Assembly (NCBI GenBank): GCA_036266075.1
Contig: DATANV010000038.1
Coordinates: forward strand, 1-64,000
Direction: 5' to 3'
Source of the DNA: VRUE01 sp036266075
Lineage (GTDB): Bacteria > Actinomycetota > Thermoleophilia > Solirubrobacterales > 70-9
DNA: 64,000 nucleotides
A program made the position numbers and the translations under genes. Below the pieces are notes generated by a model. That model did not search any database. It was not told the origin of the DNA and saw only the letters and a program-made list of their open reading frames with translations. This document shows positions 60,261 to 64,000 of the stretch, piece after piece (the first letter of the stretch is position 1; each line of letters opens with the position of its first letter).

Positions 60261-63011
60261 ATGCATTGGCGAGCGATGATGCCCCTCGCCCAGGCCTGCC
60301 TTGCCATCGCCTCTAGCTCGTTCGTTGGCTTGCTGTTGATCGGACCCTGCGACCCTGCAACCGCGCAGCCAAGTGCCGAACCGTTCGGAATCGTCCCCGG
60401 AAGCTTCGAGCTCAGCCCTTCCAGCACCGAAGCCGGCGCCCACGCGGACCTTTCCATCACGGTCGAATTCGCGCACGGCGAAAACGGCCGCACCTTCAAC
60501 GACCTGCGGGCGGCGGAGTTCGAGCTGCCCGCAGGCTTCATCGGCAATGCCCGGGCAGTGCCAAGCTGCACGCAGGCTGATTTCCTCGCCGGCGATTTGG
60601 TCGCTCAATGCCCGCCCCCAAGCCAGGTCGGGACGGTCGACTTCGACGGGCACATTGGCGACAACGAGCTCAGCGCGACGCTGCCGCTCTACATCCTCGA
60701 CCCGGCCCAACCCGGCGTACCTGCAGAACTCGGGTTCCGTTTCCTTGTGTTTGCCCAGCGCGTGGTCATCGGCGTGCGACCACAAGACGGAGGCCTCGCC
60801 ATCAGCGTGGACGACGTCTCGGTCAACCTCGAGCCGCGGCGCGTCATGATCTCGATCTGGGGGACGCCCGCCGCCGCGGCTCACGATCCAGAACGAGGAC
60901 GCCGGTGCCTGGGCCTGGGCGTACAACCGAGCTGCGAAGGGGGCGGGGAAGCAGCAGGGGTCCAGCCGACCCCATTCCTCGCCAACCCAACCGGCTGCGG
61001 TCCCGCGCGGGCGGAGTTGCGTGCTTCTTCCTGGGAGGAACCGGCGAGCTCGGTCGGCGCGAGCGCCGAGGTTGGGCCGATCGGTGGGTGCGAGGCGGTG
61101 CCCTTCGAGCCGGAGCTCGAAGCTCGGGCCAGCAGTGGCGCAACGGACTCTTCCAGCGGATTCACGGTTTCCCTCGGCATGCCCGGCGATGACTGGTCCG
61201 ACCCCGACGCGATCTCCTCCTCGGCCATCCGCAACGCGAGGGTCGTCCTCCCGCAGGGCTTTTCCCTGAATCCCGCTTTCATTGCCGGCCTCACCGCCTG
61301 CACCTCGGCCCGGATGGCTGAAGAGTCACCGGCCTCGGCGCCGGGTGAGGGCTGCCCCGACGCCTCCAAGATCGGCAGCGTCGAAGCGCGCAGCCCGCTG
61401 CTTGGCGAACCTGCCAAGGGAGGCATCTATCTCGCGGAGCCCTTCGAGAATCCAACCGGCGCGCGATTCGCCGTCTACGCCATCGCCAAGGCGCCGTCGG
61501 CCGGAGTCCAGATCGAGATGCCGGCCAGGCTCGAGCTCGATCCGCAAAGCGGTCGTCCGACGGTCGCAATCGAAGGGGCGCCGCAGCTTCCGCTGTCCAG
61601 CCTCGTCCTTTCCCTCGGCGCGGGTCCAATTGGCCCGCTCGTCACGCCCTCGACGTGTGGAAGCTTCGAGGTAAGGGCTGAGCTGACGCCCTACTCGGCG
61701 CCGGCCGAACCAAGCCTGCTGGCCGAGCGCCTCTCCGTCGGCCAAGGGCCCGGCGGCACACCTTGCCCCATCGGAGCGCTGCCGTTTCACCCGGACCTTG
61801 CGGCCGCCTCAAGCAGGCGTCGGGCGGGCGGCTTCTCCCCGTTGCGAATCCGCATCGGCCGTAACGCTGGGGAAGCGCGGATCGATGCGGTCTCCCTGCG
61901 CCTGCCGCCCGGCCTCAGCGCGCGCCTGGGCGGCGTTGCGGTCTGCCCGGAGGCGGCGCTTCCAGCCTCCTGCCCGCGGCAATCGCTGCTCGGCAGGACG
62001 CTCGTCGAAGCCGGCGCCGGCCCCGTCCCGGCACGGCTTCCCGGGCACCTCTATCTCGCCGGGCCATATGCCGGATCGCCACTCTCGGTGGTCCTGGTGA
62101 CGCCTGCTCGGCTGGGCCCATTCGACCTCGGGGCCCTCGTGTTGCGCGAGCCGCTTCGGCTGAACCCGAGGAGCGGCGCCTTGATTCTCGGCTCATTCAG
62201 CGCTCGCCTGCCGACCGCGATCGACGGCTTCCCTCTGCACCTCCGGGGGCTCGAGCTCGTACTCGATCGACCTCGACTGGTTCGCAATCCGACCAGTTGC
62301 TTGCCTTTGGCGACGTCGGCGCTCCTCGCGGGTTCCGACGACGTCGGGGGAGCCCAGGCAGCGGCGCTCTCCGCCCCTTACCGCGTTGAAGGTTGCCGTC
62401 GGCTGCGCTTCGCTCCGACGCTGCGTCTCACGATGTTGGGGACGACCGCCCGCAACGGCCACCCAGGCCTGCGGGCCGTGTTCGCGTCCCATGCCGGCGA
62501 AGCCAACCTTGCAAGCGCGAGCATCTCCCTGCCGCCAGACCTTTTGTTCGACTTCGATCGCCTCGGGGCGATTTGCGCTGACCGCGACCTCGATGCCTGT
62601 CCGCCGCGAACGATCGTCGGCCGGGTGCGGGCGATCTCGCCTCTACTGGCGGAGCCGCTGGAGGGAAGGGTCTACCTGCGCCGTGCCCCGCAGGCCGGGC
62701 TCCCAGACGTCGTCGTCGACCTGGGAAATCCGATGGTCGATCTGCACGTCACCGAGCGGCTGCGGATCGGCCCCGCCGGAGTCAGGATCGTCACCAAGGC
62801 TGCGCCGGACGTCCCGATCTCCAAGCTCGTGCTCGTGATCGCTGGAGGGGCGCGTGGCCTCCTCGTGTACTCGCGAGGGTTCTGCCGGGGGTGGCGGCAG
62901 GTCGACGTGACCCTTCGCGGCCACAACGGCCAGTCGAGGAAGCTGCGCCCCCGGCTCTCTGCTCGGTGCCCGGCTCGACACAGCGCCCGCGAGCGGCGGA
63001 GGATGCGATGA
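60261..63011 (+). CDS. Large secreted repeat protein of unknown function
   Basis: The 916-residue protein has a signal peptide (about 1-36, cleavage near PATAQ). Related blocks recur: LPAGFIGNARAVPSCTQADF, LPQGFSLNPAFIAGLTACTS and LPPGLSARLGGVAVCPEAAL, each followed by a CP...IG/VG segment and a block with G.IYLAEP/GHLYLAGP/GRVYLRRA. Paired Cys suggest disulphides. No named family. Its stop overlaps the transporter ATG, so secretion and transport may be linked (inference). Confidence 0.78.
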   Translation: MHWRAMMPLAQACLAIASSSFVGLLLIGPCDPATAQPSAEPFGIVPGSFELSPSSTEAGAHADLSITVEFAHGENGRTFNDLRAAEFELPAGFIGNARAVPSCTQADFLAGDLVAQCPPPSQVGTVDFDGHIGDNELSATLPLYILDPAQPGVPAELGFRFLVFAQRVVIGVRPQDGGLAISVDDVSVNLEPRRVMISIWGTPAAAAHDPERGRRCLGLGVQPSCEGGGEAAGVQPTPFLANPTGCGPARAELRASSWEEPASSVGASAEVGPIGGCEAVPFEPELEARASSGATDSSSGFTVSLGMPGDDWSDPDAISSSAIRNARVVLPQGFSLNPAFIAGLTACTSARMAEESPASAPGEGCPDASKIGSVEARSPLLGEPAKGGIYLAEPFENPTGARFAVYAIAKAPSAGVQIEMPARLELDPQSGRPTVAIEGAPQLPLSSLVLSLGAGPIGPLVTPSTCGSFEVRAELTPYSAPAEPSLLAERLSVGQGPGGTPCPIGALPFHPDLAAASSRRRAGGFSPLRIRIGRNAGEARIDAVSLRLPPGLSARLGGVAVCPEAALPASCPRQSLLGRTLVEAGAGPVPARLPGHLYLAGPYAGSPLSVVLVTPARLGPFDLGALVLREPLRLNPRSGALILGSFSARLPTAIDGFPLHLRGLELVLDRPRLVRNPTSCLPLATSALLAGSDDVGGAQAAALSAPYRVEGCRRLRFAPTLRLTMLGTTARNGHPGLRAVFASHAGEANLASASISLPPDLLFDFDRLGAICADRDLDACPPRTIVGRVRAISPLLAEPLEGRVYLRRAPQAGLPDVVVDLGNPMVDLHVTERLRIGPAGVRIVTKAAPDVPISKLVLVIAGGARGLLVYSRGFCRGWRQVDVTLRGHNGQSRKLRPRLSARCPARHSARERRRMR

Positions 63012-64000
63012 GGCCCGATCCCCGCCGATCGGATGGACGGCTGCGCGGCGCAAGGGCGACGCTGGTCGCCACGGCGATTGGCCTCGTCGTGCTGGGCGTG
63101 CTCGGCCTGGGTGTCGAGCGCCACCTGAGCCCGACGTCGCTTTCGATCCCCGGCACTCCCTCGGCACGCGGAGAATCCCTCGCCCACCGTTACTTCGGCG
63201 ATTCGGTCCCCTTCGCGATCGTGCTTCGGGGGCCGGCAGCGGAGATCGATCGGCAGGGGCCGGACCTGGTTGAGGCGCTGGCGCGTCTACCCAGCGCCAC
63301 CGTGGTCTCACCGTGGGACGTTGGGTCCTTGCGGGCATTGCGTCCGGGCGCGCGCCGAGCTCTCATCCTGGTCGACTTCCACCAATCGCTCGACGCAGCG
63401 ATCCGTAGCACTGTGCCCCAGGTCGAAGGCGTCGTCGACGCACATGTGCGACCGCCCCTGCGGGCTGCCCACGCCAGCTTCGCAACGATCTCTCGTGCCC
63501 TGCAGAAGGAAGCGCTAGCTGTCTCGGAGCGCGCCGAGCTTCTCGCGGCGCCCCTGCTGGTTTTCATCCTGCTGGTGGTCTTCCGCTCGGTGGTCGCGGC
63601 GCTCTTGCCGCTCCTCTTCGGAGTGGCCGCTGTCCTGGTGAGCCGCGGCGCCCTCGTCGTCCTCGCGTCCTTCATGCAGATCGACACGCTGTCTCTCGTC
63701 GTCTGCACGATGATGGGCTTGGCGCTCGGGGTCGATTACTCGCTCCTGATCGTCTCCCGTTTCCGGGAGGAGCTGGCCGCTGGCTCGGGTCCAAGACAGG
63801 CAGCCCTGCGGACTCGACGCAGCGCCGGTCGAACCACCGTCGTCGCCGGTTCGACGCTATTCCTCTCGATCCTGGTGTCGGCTTTCATCGCACCCGGGTC
63901 GCTTCTCGTCTCGCTCGCCGCCGCCCTGGCCGTCTCCGCCGCAACCAGCATCGGGATCGCCTGGTGGGTGCTCCCGGCGTTGCTCGCCTTGCTGGGTGAG
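63008..64000 (+). CDS. MMPL/RND-family transporter, N-terminal part (cut by window end)
   Basis: ATG at 63008 opens an uninterrupted frame to the last base (331 codons so far). It shows a first membrane helix (TLVATAIGLVVLGVLGLG), an extracellular domain, a second bundle (LLVFILLVVFRSVVAALLPLL) and MGLALGVDYSLLIVSRFREEL, the classic MMPL motif with the proton-relay Asp-Tyr. MMPL proteins export lipids or siderophores. The start overlaps the preceding stop (ATGA). Confidence 0.88.
   Translation, partial: MRPDPRRSDGRLRGARATLVATAIGLVVLGVLGLGVERHLSPTSLSIPGTPSARGESLAHRYFGDSVPFAIVLRGPAAEIDRQGPDLVEALARLPSATVVSPWDVGSLRALRPGARRALILVDFHQSLDAAIRSTVPQVEGVVDAHVRPPLRAAHASFATISRALQKEALAVSERAELLAAPLLVFILLVVFRSVVAALLPLLFGVAAVLVSRGALVVLASFMQIDTLSLVVCTMMGLALGVDYSLLIVSRFREELAAGSGPRQAALRTRRSAGRTTVVAGSTLFLSILVSAFIAPGSLLVSLAAALAVSAATSIGIAWWVLPALLALLGE

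Overview
The window is high-GC DNA with dense, often overlapping genes and frequent GTG/TTG starts. Gene content and order (rplY-pth-...-mfd-SurA-like-eno-ftsB-like, glmU-prs, tatD-rsmA-ispE) fit a Gram-positive actinobacterium. The Thermoleophilia-type small unknowns and large secreted unknowns make Solirubrobacterales the best guess; that placement is inference, since no rRNA or other taxonomic marker is present.

Layout. (1) 0-42 kb is core chromosome. It holds a glycosyltransferase-flippase fusion, cobalamin-dependent methionine synthase, the tatD-rsmA-ispE-DedA/PAP2 run, a PucR-type regulator, glmU-prs-GDPD, an ABC1 kinase, the long rplY-to-ftsB-like run (ribosomal protein, peptidyl-tRNA hydrolase, transcription-repair coupling, secreted foldase, enolase, divisome protein), a large membrane protein, class I aldolase, an R2-like oxidase, an ECF sigma factor fused to its own anti-sigma-like tail, a ThDP enzyme and a Ppx/GppA phosphatase. 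tRNA-Gln(TTG) and tRNA-Leu(TAA) lie here. (2) 43.0-53.75 kb is an accessory region that starts exactly at an intact initiator tRNA (fMet). The 3' half of that tRNA is repeated four more times (48.73, 49.82, 52.63, 53.71 kb), so this looks like a stack of nested or tandem integrated elements. No integrase is left. The cargo is an SDR remnant, SRPBCC, a catalase-fold-like protein, DUF4383, a methyltransferase, a broken L,D-transpeptidase, a DUF1990 protein, one intact RHH/ParE toxin-antitoxin pair plus decayed copies beside other att repeats, a VapBC45-like pair with a broken toxin, a frameshifted DUF5343/HEPN pair and RibD-type reductases. (3) 53.9-64 kb encodes secreted proteins: a 1217-residue zinc metalloprotease with FN3, glycine-rich and Ig-like modules, two paralogous secreted proteins, a 916-residue secreted repeat protein behind a strong operator-like palindrome, and the start of an MMPL transporter.

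A second theme is inverted-repeat DNA. Several intergenic regions (14.16-14.49, 32.02-32.13, 17.64-17.69, 32.45-32.56 kb) are almost entirely long hairpins. Two more lie inside reading frames (ispE and the 29.7-32.0 kb membrane protein). In one subfamily the outer arms differ from copy to copy but remain complementary within a copy, while an inner arm (TTTTTCGC...GCGAAAA type) is conserved. The best candidates for undescribed biology are this repeat family, the tRNA-fMet att stack with its toxin-antitoxin units, and the DUF5343-HEPN pair.
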